A program made the translations under genes and the position numbers. A DNA stretch of 64,000 nucleotides from Stenopsyche tienmushanensis (taxonomy: Eukaryota; Arthropoda; Insecta; Trichoptera; Stenopsychidae), in assembly GCA_008973525.1 (NCBI GenBank), contig WACJ01000045.1:496001-560000 (forward strand), in the 5' to 3' direction. The notes under the pieces are model-generated. The model searched no databases. It saw only the letters and a program-made list of their open reading frames with translations, and was not told where the DNA came from. Of this stretch, positions 12,750-23,899 are shown piece after piece. How positions within the stretch are numbered: the stretch's first letter is position 1; each line of letters begins with the position of its first letter.

Positions 12750-13895
12750 TGGCCAGCTTATCAAAGCCGCATTTCGTTGCACTCGCCGCTACAATAATCT
12801 CCGATTGTCGCCGCATTCGGCTACGGAAGATGCACGGGAGGTCATTCGAAGCGCGGAGCGCACCGTACATATTTTGATTTACGTAACAATATCTCAATGT
12901 AATTCCACAATGCAATGGAGATATTAGCACTAAAGTCTTTCGTCAGAAGATCCAAGCCAATTGTTACCATTTTTTACCATTATTTTAATTCAATCTACTA
13001 ACTTATGAGACTGCAGGAGATAAACTATAATAACTCTGCATCACATACAATGCTGACATGTATTATTTTTGTGTAATCTATACTAGACTCTTTGCAATAT
13101 AGAATGATTCGGATGTATCATCAAGCCACACTTAAAATATGTTAATATTAACAAAGAGCGTTTTGTGTTATTAGGTATTTATAAGTATAGCTGAATCATC
13201 TATTCGAAGCCAAGTGCACAGTATGGATGCACTTGAAAATCATGCTGGGATGTTTGAACACGCACAAGGAGATTGGCAGTTTCAAGTGTATGATTTGGCC
13301 CACTCAAGATGGTTTGTAATAATGGCTAAATGTCTTATTCTGAGTACTATCTCACCACTTCCAATCGATCTAAATAGGTAGTCATACTAAATCTGGGATC
13401 GTCGAACCTGTTTTCGTATGAAAAATTCAATAGATGGATAGCATGAATCGAGACAGATTTTAAAATCGGAATTTGGCAAAATCTGGGACAATATTATGAA
13501 CCGTAACGGATTCGCATAATGAATTCAAACAATGCTCAAAATCAATGGAGTGCACAGTAAGCTTGTCCATGAAGATCCAATAAATATGTGGTTTAAATCC
13601 GTTCAAAATAAATAAGGATTTAACATGTGACTATCGATGAAGATATGGATTTTTTGACCGCACCTTTAGTCAGGATAAACGTCATAAATTTAAAACTTAG
13701 GCTTGGATATACAAGAATTAAAGAGATTTTATCGGTTTCAATCGGGTCTGCTTAGGCGGATGTACAATAAGGACTCCCGATAGATCATATCGCCTTTAAC
13801 GCACAGTTTCTACAGCTTTTCGAAAGTATTTTATATTGCTTCAATTAGTATTTATCGCTGTATTTAAAGAATAAATTTAAAGAAAAAAAAAAAAT
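12750..13895. other. Spacer, nothing assigned
   Basis: AT-rich DNA with only short open frames. No repeat shared with the rest of the window was recognised. Confidence 0.4.
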
Positions 13896-13899
13896 GATT

Positions 13900-14110
13900 T
13901 CTGTATTTTTGTATTTTCGCAATATGCGCCAACATGGTGCACCTTGGTGAAAACAATGATTGTGCTAATTAAAAAACCTTTTTGGATATGCGCCCAATAA
14001 CTCGCCAAAGTTTCATCGCAATCGGATGAATAGTATAGGAGCGTATACAATACATACATACAGACATTTTTATATATTATATATATATAAATGAAACGTC
14101 TGTAAATACG
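13900..14110 (-). mobile_element. Repeat B (Helitron-like), 5' part
   Basis: The reverse complement contains TCTGTATGTATGTATTGTAT, then CTATTCATCCGATTGCGATG and AAACTTTGGCGAGTTATTGG, ending near ACCATGTTGGCGCATATT. This is the 5' segment of a family with at least ten copies here. Family assignment rests on the CTAG|T 3' ends of the fuller copies. Confidence 0.65.
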
Positions 14111-14680
14111 TATGAATTTTTCATATAAATTCCCATGTAGAAAAATAGACATAATGAACAACTAGTGATTTTTAAAATGCATTTAAAGCGTAATTAAAGG
14201 AAGTAAATGAGCCAAAGTTGTTCTCTGCAGATGAGAAATTACCTTGTTGAGAACATTGATAATCCATTACATACCGTAAATCTTTCAATGTTTTCGGTAA
14301 TATCTCCATGATCGAAGCTTGTAGGGTTTTTGTCGTTATTCTGATACATTTACATAGTTACATCATTAATCAAACCCAACAAGTTCTATTGTTATGTATC
14401 CTAATAAAAAAAACCGACCCCGAGGCCCTTGATATAAAAAGAACGATTGAACCCTTACAAATTTAATATACGGATGTCCAGAAATGTGTAATTTATACTT
14501 ATTCATTGTAGAGTCATAACCATTTTTTTTTTTAAATATACATTCAACTGATATAAAATATTCAGGGAGGAAATTACTTCAATATTTATTTCACTCTTTC
14601 AATAGGGACGCTCAAAATTTGTTAGATTATAGCGGTCACGTTGTTAAAGAACCATCTGAACCATTGTAAATTATTTAATA
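14110..14680. other. AT-rich spacer
   Basis: No gene, RNA gene or shared repeat recognised. Confidence 0.4.
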
Positions 14681-14684
14681 GTGT

Positions 14685-15150
14685 ATGTCAGATTATCATG
14701 AATGGTTTCCAAATTTTCAAAATCAGTACTCCGTTCGAGAAACGTTCCGCGCATTAAGTATTTTTTATCCTCGCCACAATGGTCGTATCGAGTCGACTAT
14801 TCGAAGTTTGGTGCTTAAATATAAGCCAACCTATTCGAGATATAATCAGCCAACACTCGTACATCGCCAAAACGCAAGGTCTGTTGAAAACACCACTGCC
14901 GTGCGTGAGAGTGTATGGGAAAACTCGAGGCTTTCTTTTTGTTCATAAGAACATGGGCTTTTTGCTACTTCGATTTGGCGAATTTTGCGATGGGATTTGG
15001 GTCTGTAGCCATATATTAATTTACGGACGGCGCTATGTGCCACAGTGCATGCCACGATGGACATTCTGCCCGAGCTATTTGAGGGCATGATGACATCAAT
15101 AGGCCACCAAAATTGTCCAATTTAATTCCTTTAAACTTCTTCATTTGGGG
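14685..15150 (+). pseudogene. IS630/Tc1-type transposase relic, internally deleted
   Basis: The plus frame from 14,685 encodes YSVRETFRALSIFYPRHNGR, ESTIRSLVLKY and ARSVENTTAVRESVWENSR. This is the bipartite helix-turn-helix of an insect IS630/Tc1-type transposase. Farther on, GAMCHSACHDGHSARAI and LIPLNFFIWGYI correspond to the second catalytic-Asp block and the SPDLTPLDFFLWG block. The catalytic core between them is missing, as in the relic at 11.9-12.2 kb. Confidence 0.72.
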
Positions 15151-15159
15151 ATATATATG

Positions 15160-15392
15160 GGACACGGGTTGGGGCCCTCCACTTTACCCGCATCTTTTTT
15201 TTCGAAGGGGGGAATCTTCTAGAAGACACCGCCATTCTGGGGTAGTGTGAGGTTTGACTACTATATCGTCAGACTCAATAAAACCCCTCCTCCGGTTCCA
15301 CCGCCACCCGGCGGAACTGTAAAGTATTGCTTTAGGGTGGCGGTATGTATCCATCTAGGGCTTCATGTTATCGCGAATTCTTCGCGGATCAT
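15160..15392 (-). repeat. Probable 3' UTR of the minus-strand R1-type LINE
   Basis: A GC-rich stretch lies directly downstream (in minus sense) of the ORF2 stop. It contains paired CCACCGCCACCC and GGGTGGCGG segments that could form a stem. No open frame continues through it. Confidence 0.45.
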
Positions 15393-16140
15393 CTATTCAT
15401 GATCTCTTGTGTGTCCCGCTGGGTTTTCTCGCTCATGGATTGAGGAGGTGAAGGATGCTTCGGTGCGTGGCCGGCGTCTTAGTTGTTCAGCATCCTCCTT
15501 CTGCAGCATAATGCTCGCGACATATTCGGACAACGCGTTCCATGCCCTGGCATTGGTTAGCATCGTAGGGACCATGTTGCTGGGAGCGAGTGAATTGATT
15601 TCAAGCTACTCCCGTAGTGTGTCCCTCTCTGTGCTCCAAGCCGGGTAGTCGAATAGCTTGTGCGCGGCATTGTCCAGCTCCGCTCCGCAGTGGTGACATT
15701 CCGGACCGGCCTCCTTTTGAATCCTGTGCAGGTAGCTACCAAAGCAGCCATGCCCCGAGTGCCTGGGTAAGGTGGTATTACAGCTGACCGTGTTTCCTGG
15801 CTGTCCAGGGCTTTAGGTCCGGAATGACCCGATGGGTCCATCGACTTTTGGCGGAGCTATCCCATCGAGACTGCCATTCCAACATGGTGGACTGCCTAGC
15901 TCTTTGCCTGGTTTCCTCGGTGTGTATGACTTTCCTTTTCTTTGCGAGCAGGTCGATTGGCGGAATGGCAGTCAGTGCCAGGACTGCGTCTTCTGACATT
16001 GTGCGATATGCTGCTGCGACTCTGATCGCGCTTCTCCTCTGTACTCTAGTCAGATTGAGCCTGGCCATATCGGAGCTCCGTACAATAGTACCAAGTGCAC
16101 CACCTCGTTGTATAATTTTCGACGGTTTGTCTTAGGGCCA
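15393..16140 (-). pseudogene. R1-type LINE ORF2 3' part (post-RT and zinc-knuckle)
   Basis: Read on the minus strand from 16,135: KLYNEVVHLVLLYGAPIW, frameshift, RVAAAYRTMSEDAVLALTAI and PPIDLL, then HGCFGSYLHRIQKEAGPECH with CGAELDNAAHKLFDYPAW (a CCHC-type knuckle). After an in-frame stop it continues APSNMVPTMLTNARAWNALS to the terminal stop at 15,393. This order is diagnostic of R1/I-group LINE ORF2. At least one stop and one frameshift make it inactive. Confidence 0.88.
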
Positions 16141-16589
16141 CCGATGTTAGACTTTACCCGTATCTACCGTAGGGTCTGAACATGTAGACCCACAACCGAC
16201 ATCCGCATACCTAAGGTACGAAACAATTTGTGCAAAAAACTAATGTTTAGGGGTTGAATATACAAATTTAAGCTCGACTGGTATACTGTTTGAAATAGTA
16301 ACCATCGAGGGCACATTTGCCGCCGAAACTGGAGCAAAAGATTTTAAAGGCGCTAAAAACACTGGGTTAATAGATCTGTGTGATCCCCACGACTGATCGG
16401 AGAAGAGCAATGATGGCTGATAGCATGGCAAGATTGCGGTAGTTCCTGGCAAACAAAGGTCGAAAATGGACATACAGGAGAGGAATCCACGGGTAGATCA
16501 TCGATGTTACATTCTGCGGCGAAACAATGATTGGGAAGTTGAGAAGCTGGAAATTGTTTCTGGAAAGAGAAAGGGCCCAAAAACATGAA

Positions 16590-16920
16590 GAAACAAAAGG
16601 GCATGGCTGCTTTGAGTCTTGTCTGAAATGGATAGGCGAGGAGTCAACCATTGTGTCCCAGAGAAATACGTAAGAGACATAGAGCGGCTCTCAAAAACTA
16701 GAATAGGGCTATATCTATGTCCAAACTATCTGTTTTTTTGAAGCAATATGATAAACTATACTAGGGAGACAGAGACTGACAAGGGAAAGATGTAGTAAGA
16801 ATCTGACACTAACTTGGAGCTAATGGTTGTCTTATGTAAGATTACCTTCCCGCAGGTAAAAAGCCTCTGAGGATCTGAGAAGTTCAGTGATTAGGGATGA
16901 CCCACCCAAGCGATGAGTGA
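16590..16920 (+). pseudogene. R1-type LINE C-terminal stub and 3' UTR
   Basis: The plus strand reads KGHGCFESCLKWIGEES at about 16,590-16,650. This is the equivalent of HGCFG.YL.RIG in other copies. The following 200 bp (16,690-16,900) resemble 6,290-6,480 in block order: AATATGATAAACTATACTAG, TCTGACACTA, then GTAAGATTACC. It faces the LINE fragment to its right. Confidence 0.55.
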
Positions 16921-16989
16921 TTGAGTCGAAAATCACTGTGAGGTGACTCCGACCATCTGTGCTCTCAATCCGTGATTAATAGACCAATT

Positions 16990-17565
16990 ATATATGGTTG
17001 AAGTATCTACAAACATTTCTTTTGCTTCAGTGGAATAATTCCCGCCAGGACGAGAAGGCTACCGATAGCCACTGTTCTGTAGGCAGCCGTTTTGCGCAGA
17101 ATTGGCGCTCTCTGCACTGTGCATAGTTATTATTTCGTCGTATTATACTTGCCACGATAGCCAAGTATGTCTGCCCATGCACCAGCTCCATGCGCGGTGA
17201 TGCTGACATAGATTGCTTCATAGGCGATCCACATGTGCTTCTTATTTAGCTCCCAGTATGCACCAGCCAGTCAGTCTAGACATTTTTTAAAGACTTTCGC
17301 AGCTTTGATTAAGGCAGTTTTGATATTAGCCTCTAAGTAGCATGGCGCATGATTTGGCCGGCGTGAAGGACAAGTTGTTGATGATGCATGATGTTGGTTG
17401 CTCTGTTCTTAGAATGTTCGTCTTTATTTGCCGCAGGTTGTTATAGTTTGTCATCTGCAAAGGCGAAGATTTCAAATCTATGTGGAAGGTTGTGACAAAG
17501 TAATTCATCTAGTATGACATTCTAGAGCAGAGGGCACAGCACGGAGATTTGTGGGCAGATCTATA
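16990..17565 (-). pseudogene. R1-type LINE reverse transcriptase relic
   Basis: The minus strand contains QISVLCPLL, NVILDELLCHNLPHRFE and FAFADDKL, where FADD is the reverse transcriptase catalytic motif. After divergent sequence it reads ITAHGAGAWADILGYRGKYN and LRKTAAYRTV, then VLAGIIPLKQKK. These blocks are in the correct order for an R1-type ORF2, with stops and indels between them. Confidence 0.75.
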
Positions 17566-17569
17566 CGTA

Positions 17570-18960
17570 TGAATCGCAAATCATTGATGTTCTCAAAGAC
17601 AACATAACAAATGCTTCCCGAATACGTGGATCCAAGCAAAATCATGGCGGATATTTGAACGATATTATATTCCATATTCAATGAAATAAAATATTATTTA
17701 AATTAAAAACAAAATCGAATGAATATCTCATACAAAATTTGTTTTATTTACATTTGAAAATTGAGTCCTGTATTTTATTCGACGATGACTTTTGCTCTAA
17801 CTTTATACATTTAGATCGTTTTGAGTGATCAATTATTATTGAAAGGATACGCTTCAAACATTAATATCAAATAAATCTTTAGAAATGTTCCTATGCTCAT
17901 ATTATTATAATAAAAGACGTTGTTTTATCCATTGGTAAAAAACAAGGATCTTACGTCCACGCAGCCATCACGCATCAAAGGATTAAATGGAGCATTTTTA
18001 TACCCCGTATCGAATTTCGTTTTGATTTATGAAAACAAAGACGTCCAACAAAGTCTTAAGACAATATTTTGAGAATAATATGCGCGTCCAAAACGCATGC
18101 GCATAATATTTATTTTAAAAATTAGGATAACACATTTGGTCAAGTCTGCTAATGCTTTGAAATTTATTTTGGCACTGTCTAACCCCTCAGTTATTCGGTC
18201 GTTAAAAATACGTATTTTTAAAAACACGTATTAGAATTTCAGCGTTTTTGCATACTATAAAAGTTAAGATAATAATTCTCGAGTTATGGTAAATTAAATT
18301 AAAAATTTAAGATAATAAGTCTAAGTTGGCGAAAATGTTGATACATTAAAAGCTCGAGGCAATCTAGACAGACATTTTTCATGAGTTCATTTTTATGGCT
18401 GGAAAAATATTTGCTCTCCCGAAGTTAATTTTGAACGCGAACGAAATGAACTGTTGAGTCTTTCGACGTATTAATGCTTTTATAATTGATTTTACATTCT
18501 TAAAACGCGGTAATCGAACCGCCTTATGTTTCGTGGAACCATCAGTGATTTTTAAACTTAAGTATGAAATAAATTTCAATAAAAGATTACTACATATTAA
18601 GAATATTAAGTTTATCCACTGCAAAATTGAGGATCTAAACTATTGAATTATTCATTAAAATTTGGTTAATTTCTTACATTTTTGATGAAGTTACATGTAA
18701 ATGAATAACATATTTTGACCGCTCGTCTCGAAACATGACCTGCCTACTGCCATATCAAATACCTCAATCTTAAACAGGTCTTTGCTTTGACAGTCACTCG
18801 TTGCTACAAATTATCGATGAACCTATTCTTACAAATTTAAATAAATTTTAAATAAAACTTTTTATTTTAGAATCCTTTGTTTCTTAAGACGTTTGAGAAA
18901 TTGCTCAAATAGTATACAGGAAGACACTGCCGACATGGGGACCCTTCCCTGACCCAATCT
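17570..18960. other. AT-rich spacer
   Basis: Short open frames only (18,027-18,227 and 18,379-18,624 minus), without motifs. Nothing here is shared visibly with other parts of the window. Confidence 0.4.
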
Positions 18961-18979
18961 TATATTGGTTCAGCTATTC

Positions 18980-19335
18980 CTAAAGCTCTGAATATCCTAG
19001 CAATGAAGGGAGTGACCACAATATTTTTGTGTCCAATCGGTCCGAAATTCGGACCACAGATACATCGAAAAAGTGCAATGCGATCGATGACCGATGCGCA
19101 CCATCTCTTCTGTCAATTAAATATTGCCGCTTACATGATCCCCGAGCGCGTCTGAGGTTTCCGACTTTATCGGGATTTCCCTGGTAATCGTACAGATCAT
19201 AGAAAATGCCGCAATAAGTCCTAAAAGAGGACGAAGTAGCCATAAGATCTGTATGCTCAATCGGTCCGCTTTTCGGACCGCTGATATGACGAATGAGCGC
19301 TATGCGATCGGATGCCATATTTGAACATAACCATA
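18980..19335 (-). repeat. Two same-orientation copies of repeat C
   Basis: The first copy centres on CGGTCCGAAATTCGGACC (about 19,040) and the second on CGGTCCGCTTTTCGGACCG (about 19,262). Each is preceded by a GAGTG-CCACAA or GTAGCCATAAG stretch and followed by ATGACGAATGAGCG- or GATCGATGACCGATGCGC-like sequence. The minus frame of 121 codons that spans them is repeat-derived. Confidence 0.65.
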
Positions 19336-19339
19336 ACGA

Positions 19340-19480
19340 AGACAATAGGGATTAGACAACTTAGTATATATATTATAAAAACGGACAGCTAATCAGTGTT
19401 GGTTCATGTAAAGTAGAATGGCTGAGTAAAATAAAAACCATGTGCAACTTTTGACCGGGTCGGTATTCTGACGAGGAACT
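19340..19480 (+). repeat. Repeat D fragment
   Basis: Matches the right half of the hAT-like element at 9.5-9.62 kb almost base for base: GATTAGACAACTTAGTAT, ATTATAAAAACGGACAG, then AAAAACCATGTGCAACTTTT. It breaks off before the terminal GGCCCTG. Confidence 0.7.
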
Positions 19481-19865
19481 TGTAGATCAGTAGTTCGTGA
19501 GGAAAGTTTGCTTCTTTTGTGGAGAATAGAATACACGATGCGTCCACGCTCCTATAGTATATACCACGATGCTTATAAAATGCCCTTGTAGAGCATCAGG
19601 TGAGAGCGTCCTCTAACGCTCCAGTTGCTTCCCGCAATTTATGACATCTGCAAACCGAAGGCCGAAGACATCCGTAGCTAGTCCAGAGTGATCCCCAAGC
19701 ATAGGGTCGATTTTATGAATTTTACCCAATCACTGCTCATGCGTATCCTAGGAGGTTACAACAGCCACCTATTGATGCTGAAAACGTTAATCTGTTCAAT
19801 TAACTCTATTTGCTGATCTTCTTCAGGGCGTCATTAACCACCAACAGAAGCCTTCATCAATAGTT

Positions 19866-20050
19866 ACTGTAATATTGTGCGTGCGCATGCGCGAGCATAT
19901 ATTTCTCTCTTTCCCTCTCATCACATCAAAGAAGAAGATTTACGATGCGCAGGAATGAAAAATGATGAGTCGACCGATAGTCTTGGCCGCGGGAAGATTT
20001 GTTCTTCCCGCAGTCTCATAACTGCGACTTATCTTCGTAATATAACAATA
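19866..20050 (+). repeat. Repeat F, LTR-like
   Basis: Block order: GTGCGCATGCGCGAGCATA, a pyrimidine-rich stretch, GAGTCGACCGATAGTCTTGG, a perfect 9-bp stem-loop at 19,989-20,011 (GCGGGAAGA, five-base loop, TCTTCCCGC), then CTGCGACTTATCTTCGTAAT. A close copy is at 21.63-21.83 kb, and a diverged one at 56.48-56.64 kb. Confidence 0.6.
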
Positions 20051-20059
20051 TAGTTTGTT

Positions 20060-21040
20060 TATATATGACATAAACTTGTTTTTAAGCGAATACATTATTT
20101 TTAAAATCAAGTTTTATAAAGTGGAAATATGTATAATTTATGTTCAATTGGGCAAAATATTTCAAGCAATCTTCCTTGAAATATTTTAGGATTAATGTTC
20201 GCTTTTGAAGATATACTTGCTAAGTTTATTGCTGAACGTGGTGACTCTACCAAAGGTGAATGTTAATGACCACATAGTTAAATTCAGCTCTCATACAAGA
20301 TTCTGGGCTATTTACTGTCATATGCGAACGAAGACCTCTAAGACATTTACTATTGTAAACAGTAGAAATTTATTGGGTTTCGCAATCATTCCTTCTCCAT
20401 TAAAACTTTGAGAAATCTGTTAGCTTCGGTGTGCAAATAAGTCATCTTGAGAGGATTAAAATCGGCAATAAAAGTTGAGATTTTATGACATATCGGAGAT
20501 GACACGCGCATTTGCACGGACACGATCTGTTTCAAGATTGGAAGGCGGCGAAGTGTAACAGAAGTAATTACGGCCGACAGCACCTGATGATGCCGTAAAA
20601 CTTTAACCGGTTTTTAATCATAAATAAAGCATCAAAGTACAACGCAACCCGCTGAAAGCACACATCTTTACGATGTACTATTAATGCGGCCCGTCGCGCA
20701 GGGGTTATAAATCGACGCTGACACTCCTCCCGAACCGCGAACAGAAAGGAACCGCATTAAGCAACCAAATTAACTACATGGACCACATTTGCTTGCTCAT
20801 TGCTGAATGCTTACTAAAATTTCATATCCTTCCCCAAAAAAAAAAAAAAAAAAGATAAAAATCCGGAGTCAGAAGCAAATGCTATGACAAGCCTTTTGGA
20901 CTTTTGGATTGAAATACTAAAGCTTCAATTAGGTAATATCGCTATTGATTACAGCGATATAAGTTTGATGTATTTAAAGAATCATCAACATCAAAAGATT
21001 GCCGTAAAATGTCCATTTATTATTTGAGTTCCTGGTTGAA
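20060..21040. other. Spacer, nothing assigned
   Basis: Open frames at 20,205-20,411 (plus) and 20,386-20,583 (minus) carry no recognisable motif. A poly-A run lies near 20,836. The block 20,640-20,760 is GC-richer, but I cannot place it. Confidence 0.4.
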
Positions 21041-21049
21041 TTTTCAGCC

Positions 21050-21343
21050 ATGAATGATGAAGACATTTCAACCGAAGCAACCAAATTTCGGAAGATTTAG
21101 GCAGATGTCATTCAATCTGGATTTTTGCCAGAAATTCTCCATTTCAAAATCTTTGTTAGACAATTCGATGAATTCAAGCACAAGCGTGAAACGCTGCAAG
21201 CTTTGATATCTAATCCCTTGTGGCAAATAATGGATAAACTTGTCTATTTTTCAACGTTGAAATATAATATTATGGATTTATTTGTGTTTCATGATGACTT
21301 ATAGCAACTAGAGAACAGAGATCCAAAACGATTTACATTGTAA
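21050..21343 (+). pseudogene. Possible hAT (ZMYM-like) transposase fragment
   Basis: One plus frame, interrupted by two stops, reads SGFLPEILHFKIFVRQFDEF, then QALISNPLWQIMDKL and DPKRFTL. An EILHFK.F block followed by a helical segment resembles the C-terminal region of hAT transposases and the ZMYM1-like proteins derived from them. The diagnostic GERSFSKLK dimerisation motif is not seen, so the assignment is tentative. Confidence 0.35.
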
Positions 21344-21629
21344 TTAATATTTGATTTATATATCTGATCATCCCAGCGTAGATGAACTCTTCCAATCGAG
21401 CGTAGCCTGTACAATGGAGGACAAGTCCATGACCTCCCGATTTTACCTCATGACTTCAGCGCCTAAGGTTTGATCCGTTTTATTTCTTCTGTGTCTCAAC
21501 ATCACACTATAGTCACTTATAACAATTATAGTTTATAAAAAAATTATAATAAATGTTATACTATTCTGGGTGATAATGCTGGACGTTATTACGTTTAATT
21601 GGGCGATACTCTAGCATGGAGAGAACTAA

Positions 21630-21835
21630 CACTTTTGTGCATGCGCATGCGCGAGCATAAATCTTTCCCTTTCCCCCTGCATCGCACCAAAGAAGAAGGA
21701 ATGCTGATGGAGAGAAATTAAGAACGAAGAGTCGACCGACAGTCTTGGCCGCGGGAAGATGTGTTCTTCCCGCAGACTCGCCTATAGTCTCGTAACTGCG
21801 ACCTCTCTTCATAATATAACAAGTGTCTCTGGACG
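21630..21835 (+). repeat. Repeat F, LTR-like, second copy
   Basis: Same order as 19,866-20,050, with the stem-loop at 21,751-21,773 (GCGGGAAGA, TGTGT, TCTTCCCGC) and the terminal block CTGCGACCTCTCTTCATAAT. Relative to the first copy there are small indels on both sides of the stem. Confidence 0.6.
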
Positions 21836-21907
21836 CCTCATTTCTTATAGTTTGTAAAAATATAAATTAAATTGTATAAAGATAATAATAATGTTTGAAT
21901 GAAGAAT

Positions 21908-22125
21908 CAGGGCCGTAATAAGGGAGTGGCAAAGCAGGCGCCTGACATGGGCGCAACTGGGCTTGGAGCGCAAAACACAGAACCCGGTCGAGAGTTGCAC
22001 ATGGTTTTTATTTTACTCAACCGTTCTACTTTACATTAACTAACACTGATTGACTCTGTCCATATTTTCCGATTCGCTCATTCGTCATACCAGCGGTCCG
22101 AAAAGTGGACCGATTGGTAAATCGC
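21908..22125 (-). mobile_element. hAT-like repeat D copy with repeat C at its inner end
   Basis: Starts with CAGGGCCGTAATAAGG, the terminal repeat seen at 9,080 and 31,200. It continues through GGCAAAGCAGGCGCC and TTGCACATGGTTTTTATTTT to a repeat C core (CAGCGGTCCGAAAAGTGGAC, near 22,092). The opposite end is lost. Confidence 0.7.
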
Positions 22126-22129
22126 CCAA

Positions 22130-23050
22130 ATTTTTCTTAAAATCTAAAGCAACCATTTCGCTTTGGTGACACACCATAGAATCCTTGTTTGAGCATTATA
22201 AAAACGTTTTTGATAAATATAAAATACGTATTTTGTTTAAAATTGCAAACTATAAAGAGGCGACCTTAATTATATTTATATACAAAAAATGAAATGATCA
22301 GACGAAAATGTTGAAAATTTAGAATTTCCAAGAAAGTCGATAAGATGTGTAATTTTGATATTAGCATATAATGAAAACTATTTTTCCTACAAGTTTTTCA
22401 ACGGTGGAATAATATTTGCACAGTGTATTTGTAAAAATATTATGCACACCAATGTGTTAGCGAATGAAATTCTAATAATATGCACGCCAGGGGCGTATGC
22501 TTCAGTTGATGCGACCGACCCTGATATTGACCCATTTATATGGCCCTAATTGGGCCCAAATCAGTTGTGATTGCTCGTTGATTGTAATGCGCGTGTATTT
22601 TCATATTTCATATTAGCAGAAGAGCATCACGTTGTCTGAAAGACGATGGAAATTTTCAGATGAAAACCAACAGAGCAAAAAGTGTACAAATTTTCCTCGT
22701 CGAATGCTTTTGAGCAAATAGAATTGATCGGACATATTTAAAGAATAAACAGTTTGCATTGACATTCCTTGCACTTACGTCAGTGCATTGAACGAAAGTA
22801 AACATTCCATGCATCATAATTTCAATTCCAAATTGTGAAACGTATGATTTTAATGTAAAATTTAGTCTGGATAAATATTTGTGGAATCATTGTTTGTTTA
22901 AAGATTTTTAAATTTGTATATTTTCCTGTTTGTGCAAAGTCCAATGTAACATATCTTGATAATGAGTATTTAATGAATAATGTGTTATAAATGAATTTAG
23001 AATGGAAAGCACAATTATATGTCACAGGGTTGGATATAAAAAGCGGGGGG
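22130..23050. other. AT-rich spacer
   Basis: No supportable gene. A short block near 22,498 (TATGCTTCAGTTGATGCGAC) weakly resembles one at 24,496 (TACGCTTCAGTTGCTATGAC), and both are followed by GCGTGTATTTT. This may be an old duplication. Confidence 0.35.
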
Positions 23051-23059
23051 TCAAAAAGC

Positions 23060-23416
23060 ATGTATGTTTATATTGTATATGCTTCCATACCATTTATCCG
23101 ATTGCAATGAAACTTTGATGAGTTATTGGGCGCGTATCCAAGAATGTTTTTGAATTAACGCAACTATTATTTGTGGGCGGAATTTGTCTGGGTGCACGTG
23201 TAATAAAGCGGTTGAGCTCCGCTCACGGGAGAGAGGGAGACCGATAGTCTTCGAGGCGAGAGCGAGCGTGAGCGCGCGCATGCTTTTGAATCCTAGTCCT
23301 TCTGCCTGCGCTACACGTGGTCTCAGGCAATAAACCACGTAACTGTGCTACTGCGTGCATTTATTTTAAAACAATAATTAAGTGTTGCATTGCAATGCAT
23401 GTCGGACACTCGCTAG
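23060..23416 (+). mobile_element. Repeat B, near-complete non-autonomous Helitron-like copy
   Basis: Runs from TATATGCTTCCATACCATTT, then ATCCGATTGCAATGAAACTT, through a GC-rich middle (GAGAGCGAGCGTGAGCGCGC) and CTACACGTGGTC...CAATAAACCACG, to a 3' end GGACACTCGCTAG followed by T. Ending in CTAG before a T is the Helitron signature (CTRR before T). The same ends occur at 38,393 and 46,401. No coding capacity. Confidence 0.65.
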
Positions 23417-23439
23417 TATTTTATAAAATTGATTCAGAT

Positions 23440-23600
23440 GATATTGCAGCTCAACAAAAGTGCACAGCAAGGTGCAAAACCTGAATTTAAAATCCATATC
23501 CGCGAAGACACGCTCATTCTCAACTTCGAATGGCCACTTGCGCTCTGGTAGCGTGGGAAAGAAACTAGCTAGATTTTGTAAATAAAAAAAAATAACTTAC
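23440..23600 (+). repeat. Repeat K, Helitron-tail-like
   Basis: Contains AAAAGTGCACAGCAAGGTGC, then AAAACC, CTCATTCTCAACTTCGA and GAAACTAGCTAGATTTTG. The same block order follows the Helitron helicase remnant at 63.3-63.6 kb and recurs at 34.8-35.35 kb, so it may be the 3' region of that Helitron family. Confidence 0.5.
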
Positions 23601-23629
23601 ATAAATATTATAATTAGCCTATTGGGGGA

Positions 23630-23785
23630 TGGGGGTTGTGAACATGGAGATCATAGAAAGCTCCGAGGATGCATTTCTCCCCATAACTTACACAAAAAGC
23701 CATAAATGCCTTAAAATATGAGGGAGTGGCCACAAGGTTTGTATGTCCAACCGGTCCGCCTTTCAGATCGTTAACACTTCGAACA
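23630..23785 (-). repeat. Repeat C copy with its outer flank
   Basis: GGAGATCATAGAAAGCTCCG, then AGGATGCATTT, is matched at 63,955-64,000. GAGGGAGTGGCCACAAGG, then CCAACCGGTCCGCCTTTCAG, is the repeat C core. This is the best view of the family's outer flank. Confidence 0.6.
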
Positions 23786-23799
23786 TGGACGCCATGCCC

Positions 23800-23896
23800 G
23801 AACTATAAGGGGTCGGGGCAGTACTCTATAGTCCGACAAATTGGACAATCCGACACCGCTTTACAAGATGTTTGTCGCATTACGGGGGGTCTACTG
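23800..23896 (-). mobile_element. Pogo/Tigger-like terminal fragment
   Basis: The reverse complement begins TA, then CAGTAGACCCCCCGTAATGC, GACAAACATC, then GTCGGATTGTCC. A CAGTAGACCC... terminus adjoining TA is characteristic of pogo/Tigger-type elements of the Tc1/mariner superfamily. The other end is not visible. Confidence 0.55.
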
Positions 23897-23899
23897 TAG

